From positions 1 through 5,310 of the forward strand of contig JAQVWW010000119.1 of the NCBI GenBank assembly GCA_028709505.1: a stretch of DNA of 5,310 bases, written 5' to 3'. The position numbers and the translations under genes are program-made. Shown here in pieces: positions 1 to 4,669 of the stretch (its first letter is position 1; each line of letters begins with the position of its first letter). The DNA is from Eubacteriales bacterium (GTDB taxonomy: Bacteria > Bacillota > Clostridia > Christensenellales > UMGS416). The notes under the pieces are model-generated. The model was not told the origin of the DNA and did not search any database. It saw nothing but the letters and a program-made list of their open reading frames with translations.

Positions 1-396
1 GCTGATGCACAGCACGCCGTCGGCCAGCTTGGCCTTAACGTCCTGCGCTTGGGCGTTCTCCAGGTAAATGTGGCGGCTCATCGAAGCGTAGCGCCGTTCC
101 TTGTGGATGTAGTTTTTGTCTCGCTGCTCGGTTTCCTGGGCGCTGTTCACAGCGATGCGCAGCCGCCCGTCATCCATCTGGATGTCGATATCTTCCTTCT
201 TTACGCCGGGCAACTCGGCCTCGACGGTGTATGCCGTATCGTCCTCGCGCACGTCCACCTTAAAGGTGTCGGCCGCCAGGCCGCGGCGCAGCGGCCAATC
301 CAGCGCAAAAAAGTCATCGAGCATGTTACGATACATGTCGTCAAAATTCGTGCTCAATGCGTTGCTCTTCCGGTTAAACGGTACCAGTCCTGCCAT
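1..396 (-). CDS. Hsp20/alpha-crystallin small heat-shock protein (3' end cut off by window)
   Basis: ATP-independent cytoplasmic holdase chaperone that binds unfolding proteins during heat stress. The frame is open from an ATG at 396-394 to the window edge, giving 132 residues. The N-terminal arm (about 1-42, with a DDFF segment) is followed by the alpha-crystallin domain: FKVDVRE at 45-51, the hallmark AELPGVKKEDI at 60-70, a basic IHKERRYASMSRHI strand region at 97-110, and the A-x4-GVL signature ending in ADGVLCIS at 125-132. Family members are about 145-150 residues, so only a short C-terminal tail (normally with an I-x-I/V-type motif) should be missing. The start is fixed by an AAAGGAG ribosome binding site at 412-406, nine bases upstream. 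A sigma-A promoter and a CIRCE operator precede it, so it should be heat-induced through HrcA. The family call is very secure; the exact name (for example hsp18) is not assigned. Confidence 0.95.
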   Translation of the reverse strand, partial: MAGLVPFNRKSNALSTNFDDMYRNMLDDFFALDWPLRRGLAADTFKVDVREDDTAYTVEAELPGVKKEDIDIQMDDGRLRIAVNSAQETEQRDKNYIHKERRYASMSRHIYLENAQAQDVKAKLADGVLCIS

Positions 397-427
397 GATC
401 AACAACTCCTTTACTATTTTTGTTTTG

Positions 428-454
428 TTAGCGCTCTCACTCGTTGAGTGCTAA
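428..454 (-). promoter_or_regulatory. CIRCE operator (HrcA binding site) of hsp20
   Basis: Read on the minus strand, the arm TTAGCACTC (454-446) is followed by a nine-base spacer and then GAGCGCTAA (436-428). The known CIRCE consensus is TTAGCACTC-N9-GAGTGCTAA, so one arm is perfect and the other differs at one base (C for T). The spacer is exactly nine. The element sits just downstream of the predicted transcription start and 31 bases before the hsp20 ATG, the usual place for HrcA repression and for CIRCE in the 5' untranslated region. HrcA, which needs GroEL to stay active, is the expected repressor; its gene is not in this window. Confidence 0.95.
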
Positions 455-465
455 CTACAATTCTA

Positions 466-494
466 TTTATACCACCCACCCGCCGCCTTGTCAA
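466..494 (-). promoter_or_regulatory. Sigma-A promoter of hsp20
   Basis: The minus strand carries a perfect -35 box TTGACA (494-489), a 17-base spacer and a -10 box TATAAA (471-466). Transcription should start near 459-456, just before CIRCE. The 40 bases upstream of the -35 box (about 497-530) are rich in A and T tracts, resembling an UP element for the RNA polymerase alpha subunit. This predicts strong basal promoter activity held down by HrcA. Confidence 0.88.
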
Positions 495-550
495 TAGTTT
501 TTACCATTTTTTCAAAAATATTCTTTCAAGCTACGCCGTGGATAACGCAA

Positions 551-582
551 AAAGGCCCTTCCGGCACGGCGAAAGGGCCTTT
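551..582 (-). terminator. Rho-independent terminator after the AraC-family gene
   Basis: A perfect ten-base-pair stem is formed by AAAGGCCCTT (551-560) and AAGGGCCTTT (573-582), with a 12-base loop that can close a further three pairs (561-569). On the minus strand the stem runs into TTTTTGCG. It lies 34 bases after the stop codon of the AraC-family gene and upstream of the hsp20 promoter, so it separates the two units. The symmetric flanking A and T bases could also give some termination on the plus strand, but no plus-strand gene needs it. Confidence 0.88.
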
Positions 583-615
583 CCATCGGGCAACAATACG
601 CCTTTTGCTAGGGCG

Positions 616-1503
616 TCAATTTTTCGGTTCCACGCGCATCCGCGCTTCCACGCGGCAGTTCTCGCCGGTGCCGTAATACAGTTCCAGCTCGTACCCGCTT
701 AGGATATCGTAACCGGCGGTGGGCAGCCACTCGGTATAGACACGTTTGATGAGGTCCTGCGTCACGGCGCTGGTCTGCTCTTGGCCGTGGCGTTCGCTGG
801 TAAAAACAGCCCACGTGGCCGCCGGCACGGTAACCTGCACGTACCCTTCAGGCTTACTTTCGGGCGTTCTGCGGGCAAATATCATGTAGGGGAACCGGGT
901 GCCCGGCAATTCACGGTAATCGCAGACGGCGTTGAGCAGGCACAGGCCATCGGGGTCTACGCTCTGGCCGGTGGAGGCCAGCAGTCGGTCAAACCGGCCG
1001 TCCTGCATCACCTGCAGCCAAAATTGTGGGATGTCGCGCAGGTTTTGGCCGCCTTCGGTGTCAAAGATTCCTTCCAGCCCGTAGATGTCAAACGCTTGGG
1101 ATGTTTCGATTCTGTAGTCCATAGGAACCGCTCCTTTGATGGTAAGTAGAAAAGAAATACGCGGATAGGCCTTCAGGCGCACGCCCTCGTCGCGCGCAGA
1201 CGACGGCGTGGCGCCGTGCAGGTTGTGAAACGCCCGGGCAAAAGCTTCGGGAGAATCGTAGCCGTACTTCATAGCCACATCGATCACCTTAATGGCGCTG
1301 TTTTGCAGCTCAAAGGCCGCCATGGTCAGCCGCCGCCGGCGAATGTATTCTCCCAACGGCATGTCGGCCATGAGAGCAAACACGCGCTGCAGATGGGAAA
1401 CCGAATAGCACGCCAGCTGCGCCGCCCGGTTGTAGTCGATGTGCCCGTTTAAATTCTCTTCGATGTAGTCCAGCGTGCGGTTCATCCGTTCCAGCCATGT
1501 CAT
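616..1503 (-). CDS. AraC-family transcriptional regulator with GyrI-like effector-binding domain
   Basis: A 295-residue, two-domain DNA-binding regulator. Residues about 8-107 form the AraC/XylS double helix-turn-helix: the first HTH spans about 22-45 (AAQLACYSVSHLQRVF), and the second contains the family signature region at 75-104, with DVAMKYGYDSPEAFARAFHNLHG followed by TPSSAR. Residues about 128-294 match the GyrI-like/AraC effector-binding (SOUL/Rob C-terminal type) domain: a leading MDYRIET strand, WAVF at 231-234, then an EWLP...GYD...YELELYY run at 258-277. Such domains bind small, often hydrophobic or cationic molecules and switch the HTH. The HTH is N-terminal, as in Rob, unlike AraC itself. 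The frame extends 52 codons further upstream, but ATG 1503-1501 is chosen because AGGAGGG lies seven bases before it and homology-like sequence begins there. The ligand and targets cannot be read from the sequence; the nearest candidate targets are itself and the amidohydrolase gene upstream. Confidence 0.93.
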   Translation of the reverse strand: MTWLERMNRTLDYIEENLNGHIDYNRAAQLACYSVSHLQRVFALMADMPLGEYIRRRRLTMAAFELQNSAIKVIDVAMKYGYDSPEAFARAFHNLHGATPSSARDEGVRLKAYPRISFLLTIKGAVPMDYRIETSQAFDIYGLEGIFDTEGGQNLRDIPQFWLQVMQDGRFDRLLASTGQSVDPDGLCLLNAVCDYRELPGTRFPYMIFARRTPESKPEGYVQVTVPAATWAVFTSERHGQEQTSAVTQDLIKRVYTEWLPTAGYDILSGYELELYYGTGENCRVEARMRVEPKN

Positions 1504-1510
1504 CGCATAT

Positions 1511-1517
1511 CCCTCCT
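1511..1517 (-). promoter_or_regulatory. Ribosome binding site fixing the AraC-family start
   Basis: AGGAGGG on the minus strand lies seven bases upstream of the ATG at 1503-1501. It is close to the ideal anti-16S match and rules out the longer reading frame that begins near 1659. An ATG at 1508-1506 is out of frame and hits a stop at once. Confidence 0.9.
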
Positions 1518-1527
1518 CTCTGTCGCC

Positions 1528-1533
1528 AGTGTA
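1528..1533 (-). promoter_or_regulatory. Probable extended -10 promoter of the AraC-family gene
   Basis: The minus strand reads TGGTACACT, an extended -10 (TG-N-TACACT), ending about 11 bases before the ribosome binding site. A 17-base spacer would place the -35 at 1556-1551 (AGGAAC), which is a poor match. A weak -35 with an adjacent dyad (1554-1582) is typical of an activator-dependent promoter. The predicted leader is only about 17 bases. Confidence 0.5.
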
Positions 1534-1553
1534 CCAAACAAAGAACTTTTGTT

Positions 1554-1582
1554 CCTTGCATTTTACCGCCCGTTGTGCAAGG
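1554..1582. promoter_or_regulatory. Putative operator: spaced 7-bp inverted repeat upstream of the AraC-family gene
   Basis: CCTTGCA (1554-1560) and TGCAAGG (1576-1582) are exact reverse complements separated by 15 bases, so arm centres are 22 bases apart, about two helical turns, suiting a protein dimer on one DNA face. The proximal arm overlaps the predicted poor -35 box of the AraC-family promoter. A plausible reading is autoregulation by the AraC-type protein or binding by another regulator; this is inference from position and symmetry. AraC-family sites are more often direct repeats, which lowers confidence. Confidence 0.4.
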
Positions 1583-1623
1583 CCCATCTTGCGCCGTCGG
1601 CCTTTTTCCGAGGCGCCGACGTC

Positions 1624-1655
1624 AAAAAAAGCCGGCCTTTTTAAGAACGACCGGC
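1624..1655 (-). terminator. Rho-independent terminator after the amidohydrolase gene
   Basis: On the minus strand GCCGGTC (1655-1649) pairs with GGCCGGC (1637-1631), seven base pairs including one G-U, followed directly by seven T (1630-1624). It lies 104 bases downstream of the amidohydrolase stop codon and just upstream of the AraC-family promoter region, so the two genes are most likely separate transcription units. The 1656-1759 gap before it shows no gene. Confidence 0.85.
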
Positions 1656-1759
1656 ACAATTGACCAAAGCCTTACCATGAACCTGGCCCATGGCAAGCGT
1701 ATTTGCCCAACCAGACAGCGCGAACCGCAAAGCGTGACCTTTGCAGAGATCGCTCCACG

Positions 1760-2581
1760 CTATTGCCCCTCCAGCGCCCCAAATAAAGCGCAGAAGGTTT
1801 TTCCCAGCACCTGGCGGCGCTCGTCTTCGCTCAGCGGCAGTTGCAGGAAGCGCTCTAGCTCCTCGGCCGGGTTCCACATGGGGAAGTCCGTGCCGAACAT
1901 GCATTTTTGCGCGCCGTATTCGCGCAGCATGTCCGCCGCTTCGTCGGCGCGCAGCGCGAACAGCGAACTGGATGTGTCAAAATATACGTTGGGGTGCGTA
2001 AGCACGCTGCGGGCCTCGCTCCAGCGCTGATAGCCGCCAAAATGGGCGGCAATGGCGGTCAAGCCGGCCACATCGTCCAGCACGCGGCGCAGCCGAACCG
2101 GAGCCGAATAGTCGTAGCGCGCGTCGCCGGTGTGGAACAGCACCGGCAGACCCTCCCGCGCCAGGCGGCGGTAGATAGGCAAAGCCGCCGGGTCGTCGAT
2201 GTTGAACTGCTGAAAATCCGGATGCAGCTTGACGCCGTGCAACCCCAGCGCCACAATCCGGTCAATTTCGTCGTCGGGCCTGTCCATAGCCGGGTGCAGC
2301 GTGGCCAGCCCGACAAACTGCGGATATTGCCGGCAGGTTCCGGCGATAAAATCGTTGATGCTATGTACCTGGGCCGGCGTAGTGGCGGTGGAGCAGACCA
2401 GATAGCGGTGCACGCCGATTTTACCGCCCTCCTGTACCAGCGTCTCGGCCAGGCCGCTGCCGTCTTGCATGGGTATGTCGTAAAATTTGCCGATAGCTCG
2501 CGTGGCCTTTTGGGCAATCTTCGCCGGGAAAATGTGGGCGTGGGCGTCTATGATGGTGTAGTCAGCGGGATTGTATGGCAT
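1760..2581 (-). CDS. Amidohydrolase-2 family metal-dependent hydrolase (TIM-barrel)
   Basis: A 273-residue cytoplasmic enzyme of the amidohydrolase superfamily (Amidohydrolase_2/ACMSD-like branch), with no signal peptide. The expected metal and catalytic residues of the beta/alpha barrel appear in order: H-x-H in IDAHAHIFP (H14, H16), a KLHPDFQ strand at 118-124, LFHTGD with H150, IAAHFGG with H180, and FGTDFP with D232, the strand-8 aspartate. Relatives carry out C-C bond cleavage (decarboxylases such as ACMSD and resorcylate decarboxylase) or hydrolysis, usually with zinc or manganese. The substrate cannot be assigned. The start is ATG 2581-2579, because AGAGG lies seven bases upstream and the family's conserved N-terminus begins just after; an upstream in-frame extension to 2629 lacks support. 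No clear promoter lies in the 90 bases before the gene; the nearest good one is at 2904-2932, implying a leader of about 320 bases. Confidence 0.92.
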   Translation of the reverse strand: MPYNPADYTIIDAHAHIFPAKIAQKATRAIGKFYDIPMQDGSGLAETLVQEGGKIGVHRYLVCSTATTPAQVHSINDFIAGTCRQYPQFVGLATLHPAMDRPDDEIDRIVALGLHGVKLHPDFQQFNIDDPAALPIYRRLAREGLPVLFHTGDARYDYSAPVRLRRVLDDVAGLTAIAAHFGGYQRWSEARSVLTHPNVYFDTSSSLFALRADEAADMLREYGAQKCMFGTDFPMWNPAEELERFLQLPLSEDERRQVLGKTFCALFGALEGQ

Positions 2582-2588
2582 CGTGTTT

Positions 2589-2593
2589 CCTCT
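2589..2593 (-). promoter_or_regulatory. Ribosome binding site fixing the amidohydrolase start
   Basis: Minus-strand AGAGG, within AGAGAGGAAA, lies seven bases before the ATG at 2581-2579. It is weaker than the other ribosome binding sites in the window but correctly spaced, and supports the shorter start. Confidence 0.75.
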
Positions 2594-2670
2594 CTTTGGT
2601 ATCAAGCGCAGGCCGCGCCCGGCAAACAACGAAGCTTGCCCACGGCAGGCAAAAGGCGGGTATACAAAGC

Positions 2671-2898
2671 AAAAAACCCCGCAGCGCCGCTCCCGCCGGC
2701 CGCCTAAGAGCCCGCTGATACTGGATGGATTGCTCGAAGGCGCGCATTTTTACACCGTGCCTGCGATACGGGTCGACCCCAAGGCCGCCCGCATACGAGC
2801 AGCGCACGCAAAGCGACGGGTTTCACCCGCGCCGGCACGATTCCTTCTACCGTCCGTCTGTTTAGGGTGGGATAGTAAAATGCCTGCGTTAGCTCGAA
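2671..2898 (-). ncRNA. Candidate structured 5' leader or small RNA upstream of the amidohydrolase (unassigned)
   Basis: This fills most of the gene-free stretch 2582-3063. Downstream of a good minus-strand promoter there are nested complementary arms: an outer pair GTAAAATGC (2875-2883) with GCATTTTTAC (2744-2753, one bulge), an inner pair GGCACG (2834-2839) with CGTGCC (2756-2761), a hairpin at 2813-2832 (CGGGT/ACCCG plus GCG/CGC around one bulge), and a second at 2766-2794 (minus-strand ATGCGGG with CCCGTAT). The last needs a G-U pair that exists only in the minus-strand transcript; on the plus strand it is A-C. A run of six T on the minus strand (2676-2671) follows an imperfect stem (2682-2692 with 2708-2717), a possible weak terminator. 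I compared it by eye with 6S, SRP, RNase P, tmRNA and T-box signatures and saw none. No supported reading frame was found. It may be a riboswitch-like leader, a small RNA, or chance pairing in GC-rich DNA. Confidence 0.4.
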
Positions 2899-2903
2899 AT
2901 CCC

Positions 2904-2932
2904 AGTATAGCACAGGGTTATTTTGCGCGCAA
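2904..2932 (-). promoter_or_regulatory. Sigma-A promoter with extended -10 driving the leader/amidohydrolase
   Basis: The minus strand shows -35 TTGCGC (2932-2927), a 17-base spacer and TGCTATACT, that is TATACT (2909-2904) with the TG of an extended -10. The transcription start should be near 2898. The next downstream gene on this strand is the amidohydrolase, about 320 bases away. The -35 box lies at the end of a long perfect palindrome (2927-2959), suggesting control by a DNA-binding protein. Confidence 0.7.
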
Positions 2933-2959
2933 AGGGTTTCTTGCGAAAACCCTTTGCGC
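2927..2959. repeat. Perfect 13-bp inverted repeat (stem-loop or operator) overlapping the -35 box
   Basis: GCGCAAAGGGTTT (2927-2939) and AAACCCTTTGCGC (2947-2959) are exact reverse complements around a seven-base centre. Neither strand has a T-tract after the stem (plus: TATTGTTACG; minus: GCAAAATAAC), so it is not an ordinary terminator. The left end coincides with the -35 hexamer of the promoter at 2904-2932, and a 12-base palindrome TTTGCGCGCAAA (2922-2933) overlaps it. Position and symmetry favour a protein-binding operator; the identity of the protein is unknown. Confidence 0.7.
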
Positions 2960-2986
2960 TATTGTTACGGTAAAGTGGCAAATGGC

Positions 2987-3003
2987 GTTTTGCCCTGCAA
3001 AAC
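2987..3003. repeat. Small dyad GTTTTGC-N3-GCAAAAC
   Basis: Seven-base arms (2987-2993 and 2997-3003) are perfect reverse complements around CCT. It lies between the tRNA terminator and the palindrome at 2927-2959 and has no T-tract on either side. It shares TTTGC/GCAAA half-sites with the neighbouring palindromes, so it may be an accessory binding site; this is only a suggestion. Confidence 0.45.
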
Positions 3004-3032
3004 CCATATCCTTCTATTCCAAACAGATTAAT

Positions 3033-3062
3033 AAAAAACTGCCGATATCAATCGGCAGTTTT
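3033..3062 (-). terminator. Rho-independent terminator of the tRNA-Val gene
   Basis: AAAACTGCCGAT (3035-3046) pairs perfectly with ATCGGCAGTTTT (3051-3062) around a four-base loop, and the minus strand ends in a T-tract at 3038-3033. It begins one base after the encoded CCA of the tRNA, so the primary transcript has almost no 3' trailer and the tRNA is monocistronic. Confidence 0.93.
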
Positions 3063-3063
3063 C

Positions 3064-3139
3064 TGGTGGTGCTTACAGGACTCGAACCTGTGGCCCCCTC
3101 GATGTGAACGAGGTGCTCTACCAACTGAGCCAAAGCACC
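3064..3139 (-). tRNA. tRNA-Val, anticodon CAC
   Basis: A 76-base minus-strand tRNA that folds completely: acceptor GGTGCTT/AAGCACC, D arm GCTC/GAGC with an AGTTGGTA loop, anticodon stem CCTCG/CGAGG with loop TTCACAT, a five-base variable loop, T arm ACAGG/CCTGT with loop TTCGAGT, discriminator A and an encoded CCA (3066-3064). The anticodon at loop positions 34-36 is CAC, which reads the valine codon GUG. The assignment rests on the anticodon; identity elements A35 and C36 agree with valine. A dedicated promoter and terminator flank it. Confidence 0.96.
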
Positions 3140-3177
3140 GTATGGCGCGCCTGGCGCATATCCATCGGGCGAAATAC

Positions 3178-3206
3178 ATATTACACGATACGGAATAAAA
3201 ATGCAA
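3178..3206 (-). promoter_or_regulatory. Sigma-A promoter of the tRNA-Val gene
   Basis: Minus-strand TTGCAT (3206-3201), a 17-base spacer and TAATAT (3183-3178). Transcription would start near 3171, leaving a 5' leader of about 32 bases for RNase P to remove. It lies between the terminator of the pmbA gene and the tRNA, as expected for an independent unit. Confidence 0.8.
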
Positions 3207-3260
3207 GAGTGGGATGCAAAAAAAATCCCCTCCTTTCACCCCGGCAATACCGGCCTTTTC

Positions 3261-3296
3261 AAAAAGACCGGCGCGATGCGTCTTACCGCGCCGGTC
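3261..3296 (-). terminator. Rho-independent terminator of the tldD-pmbA operon
   Basis: GACCGGCGCG (3266-3275) and CGCGCCGGTC (3287-3296) form a perfect ten-base-pair GC-rich stem with an 11-base loop, followed on the minus strand by five T (3265-3261). It starts 19 bases after the pmbA stop codon. Confidence 0.93.
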
Positions 3297-3315
3297 AACC
3301 TTGCCCGGGAGTGGG

Positions 3316-4668
3316 TTACTGGCCGGATACGGCCAGCTTTTTGATCAGCACCGTCGGCGCGCCCACATAGCTTTGGGACGGCATGCTAAACTTCAGATCG
3401 CTGCCCACCGCCACGATATCCTGCAGCAGCTCATAAAAGTTGCCGGCTACGGTTATCTCGTCCACCGCCGCGCCGCGCACGCCATTTTCCACCAAAAAGC
3501 CGCGGGCGGCCAGCGAAAAGTCGCCGCTTACCATGTTGGCGCCGGCATGCAGGCCCTGCACCTCGGTGATGAGCAGGCCCTGACCCATCTCTTGGAGCAA
3601 CTGCTGCTGGGACAGCGTGCCGGGCTTTACATAAAAGTTGGACGGCGACACGACGATGGGCGCCGCGGCGCCGGCTTTGGCCGCGTTGCCGGTGGTGGTC
3701 ACGCGCTGCTTGGCGGCGGTCTTTAGGTTGTGCAGCAGCGTCTTGAGCACGCCGTGTTCGACCACCGCTTTGGTATAGGTGGCCACGCCCTCGTCGTCAA
3801 AGGGACGGCTCTGCAGCCCGCCGCGCAGCAGCGGGTCGTCCATCAGGCTAAACACCTCCGACGCAATGCGCTGGCCTTCCTTACCGGCCAGCCGGGACAT
3901 GCCTTTTTGCGTGTTCTCGGCGCTAAAAATACCCGAATAGGTCTCCAGGATATCGCAGAAGGCCTCGTTTTCGATGGCCACGCTGCGGTTGCCCGAAGGC
4001 ACTTTGACGGCGGCGCACTTATCCAGAGCCAGCGACACCGCCCGGCGGGCGATGCCGTCAAAATCGAAATCCTCGGCGCCGGTATAGCAGCCATAGGCCA
4101 ACGCCGTCTGCACCGCATCGCCATCCTGTACCGCCGCCTCCACATAGGCATACAGCGCGTTGCCGTTGTGCGTCAGCGAAAGGCCGGTGCAATTGACTAT
4201 CGTCACGTCGTACTCGACGCTCTGCAGCGTGCAGGCGCTGACGGTCTTTACCTTGTCCGACGCCGCCCAGGCGGCCTTTTCCATGCCCATGGCCGCTTCA
4301 ATTTTCCACTGGGGCGTCAGCGCCGCAAGCTTGGGCGAATAGCTGTCCACCGGCTCGTACCCGGCCGATCCGGCGAAGATCTGTTGCGGGTCGTCGCTTT
4401 CTACCACGCCGGAGTTCTGCCGGGCCCGGTTCAGCAAAAAGTCCGCCGCGTCCTCGTCCAGCGCCTCGGTATAGGCGTAGCCCACGCGGCCCTCCTGCAG
4501 CACTCGCAGCGAGATGCCCAGCGACGTGTTCACCTTGTAGTCCTCCACCTGGCCCTTGTAGATGTTTACCTTAACGCTCTCGCCCCGGGCCGCGTACAGC
4601 TCCCACTGGGCTATGCCCCGCTCTTTGGCCTTGGCCATGACCAATTCGATAAATGCCTTCTGTTGCAT
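3316..4668 (-). CDS. pmbA: PmbA/TldE-type subunit of the TldD/TldE protease
   Basis: A complete 450-residue protein, the usual length for PmbA/TldE. In E. coli the TldD-TldE pair is a cytoplasmic heterodimeric metalloprotease that degrades unfolded peptides and trims precursors such as microcin B17 and CcdA; TldE shapes the chamber while TldD holds the metal. Family marks seen here are the FDDEGVAT segment at 290-297, VSGDFS at 380-385, GFLVENG at 390-396 and the C-terminal EITVAGNFYELLQDIVAVGSDL at 404-425. No HExxxH metal site is present anywhere, which separates it from TldD. No signal peptide or membrane segment is visible. The ATG at 4668-4666 is preceded by AGGGGG (4680-4675) located inside the end of tldD, and it begins one base after the tldD stop, pointing to translational coupling. 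Which substrates it handles in this organism is not shown by the window. Confidence 0.93.
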   Translation of the reverse strand: MQQKAFIELVMAKAKERGIAQWELYAARGESVKVNIYKGQVEDYKVNTSLGISLRVLQEGRVGYAYTEALDEDAADFLLNRARQNSGVVESDDPQQIFAGSAGYEPVDSYSPKLAALTPQWKIEAAMGMEKAAWAASDKVKTVSACTLQSVEYDVTIVNCTGLSLTHNGNALYAYVEAAVQDGDAVQTALAYGCYTGAEDFDFDGIARRAVSLALDKCAAVKVPSGNRSVAIENEAFCDILETYSGIFSAENTQKGMSRLAGKEGQRIASEVFSLMDDPLLRGGLQSRPFDDEGVATYTKAVVEHGVLKTLLHNLKTAAKQRVTTTGNAAKAGAAAPIVVSPSNFYVKPGTLSQQQLLQEMGQGLLITEVQGLHAGANMVSGDFSLAARGFLVENGVRGAAVDEITVAGNFYELLQDIVAVGSDLKFSMPSQSYVGAPTVLIKKLAVSGQ

Positions 4669-4669
4669 G

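Noticed and set aside
1595..1621. Hairpin CGTCGGC/GCCGACG as a terminator
   Set aside because: Seven-base-pair stem with 13-base loop but no T-tract after it on the minus strand, and the true terminator lies just before it; left as an unexplained small dyad.
1504..1659. 52-codon N-terminal extension of the AraC-family frame
   Set aside because: The extension has no ribosome binding site, runs through the promoter and dyad region, and the family-like sequence starts at the ATG at 1503 with an ideal AGGAGGG.
2582..2629. 16-codon N-terminal extension of the amidohydrolase frame
   Set aside because: No ribosome binding site precedes it; the ATG at 2581 has AGAGG at seven bases and sits right before the conserved HxH strand.
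1907..2707. Plus-strand open frame (266 codons) opposite the amidohydrolase
   Set aside because: Antisense shadow of a gene with all catalytic motifs; no ribosome binding site or recognisable domain.
2671..2717. Confident terminator at the T6 run (2676-2671)
   Set aside because: The only stem found (2682-2692 with 2708-2717) has an internal loop and stands five bases from the T-run, so it is mentioned only as a possible weak terminator.
2840..2880. T-box-like AGGGTGG segment on the plus strand
   Set aside because: It lacks the rest of the T-box core (no ACCGCG), no specifier stem was seen, and no plus-strand gene follows.
2571..3107. Plus-strand open frame (178 codons) across the intergenic region and tRNA
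   Set aside because: It overlaps the amidohydrolase start, the leader, the tRNA terminator and the tRNA itself; composition is not protein-like.
3182..3234. AGGAGGGG (3234-3227) followed by TTG as a tiny gene on the minus strand
   Set aside because: The frame ends after 12 codons, lies inside the tRNA promoter region and follows a terminator; probably a chance purine run.
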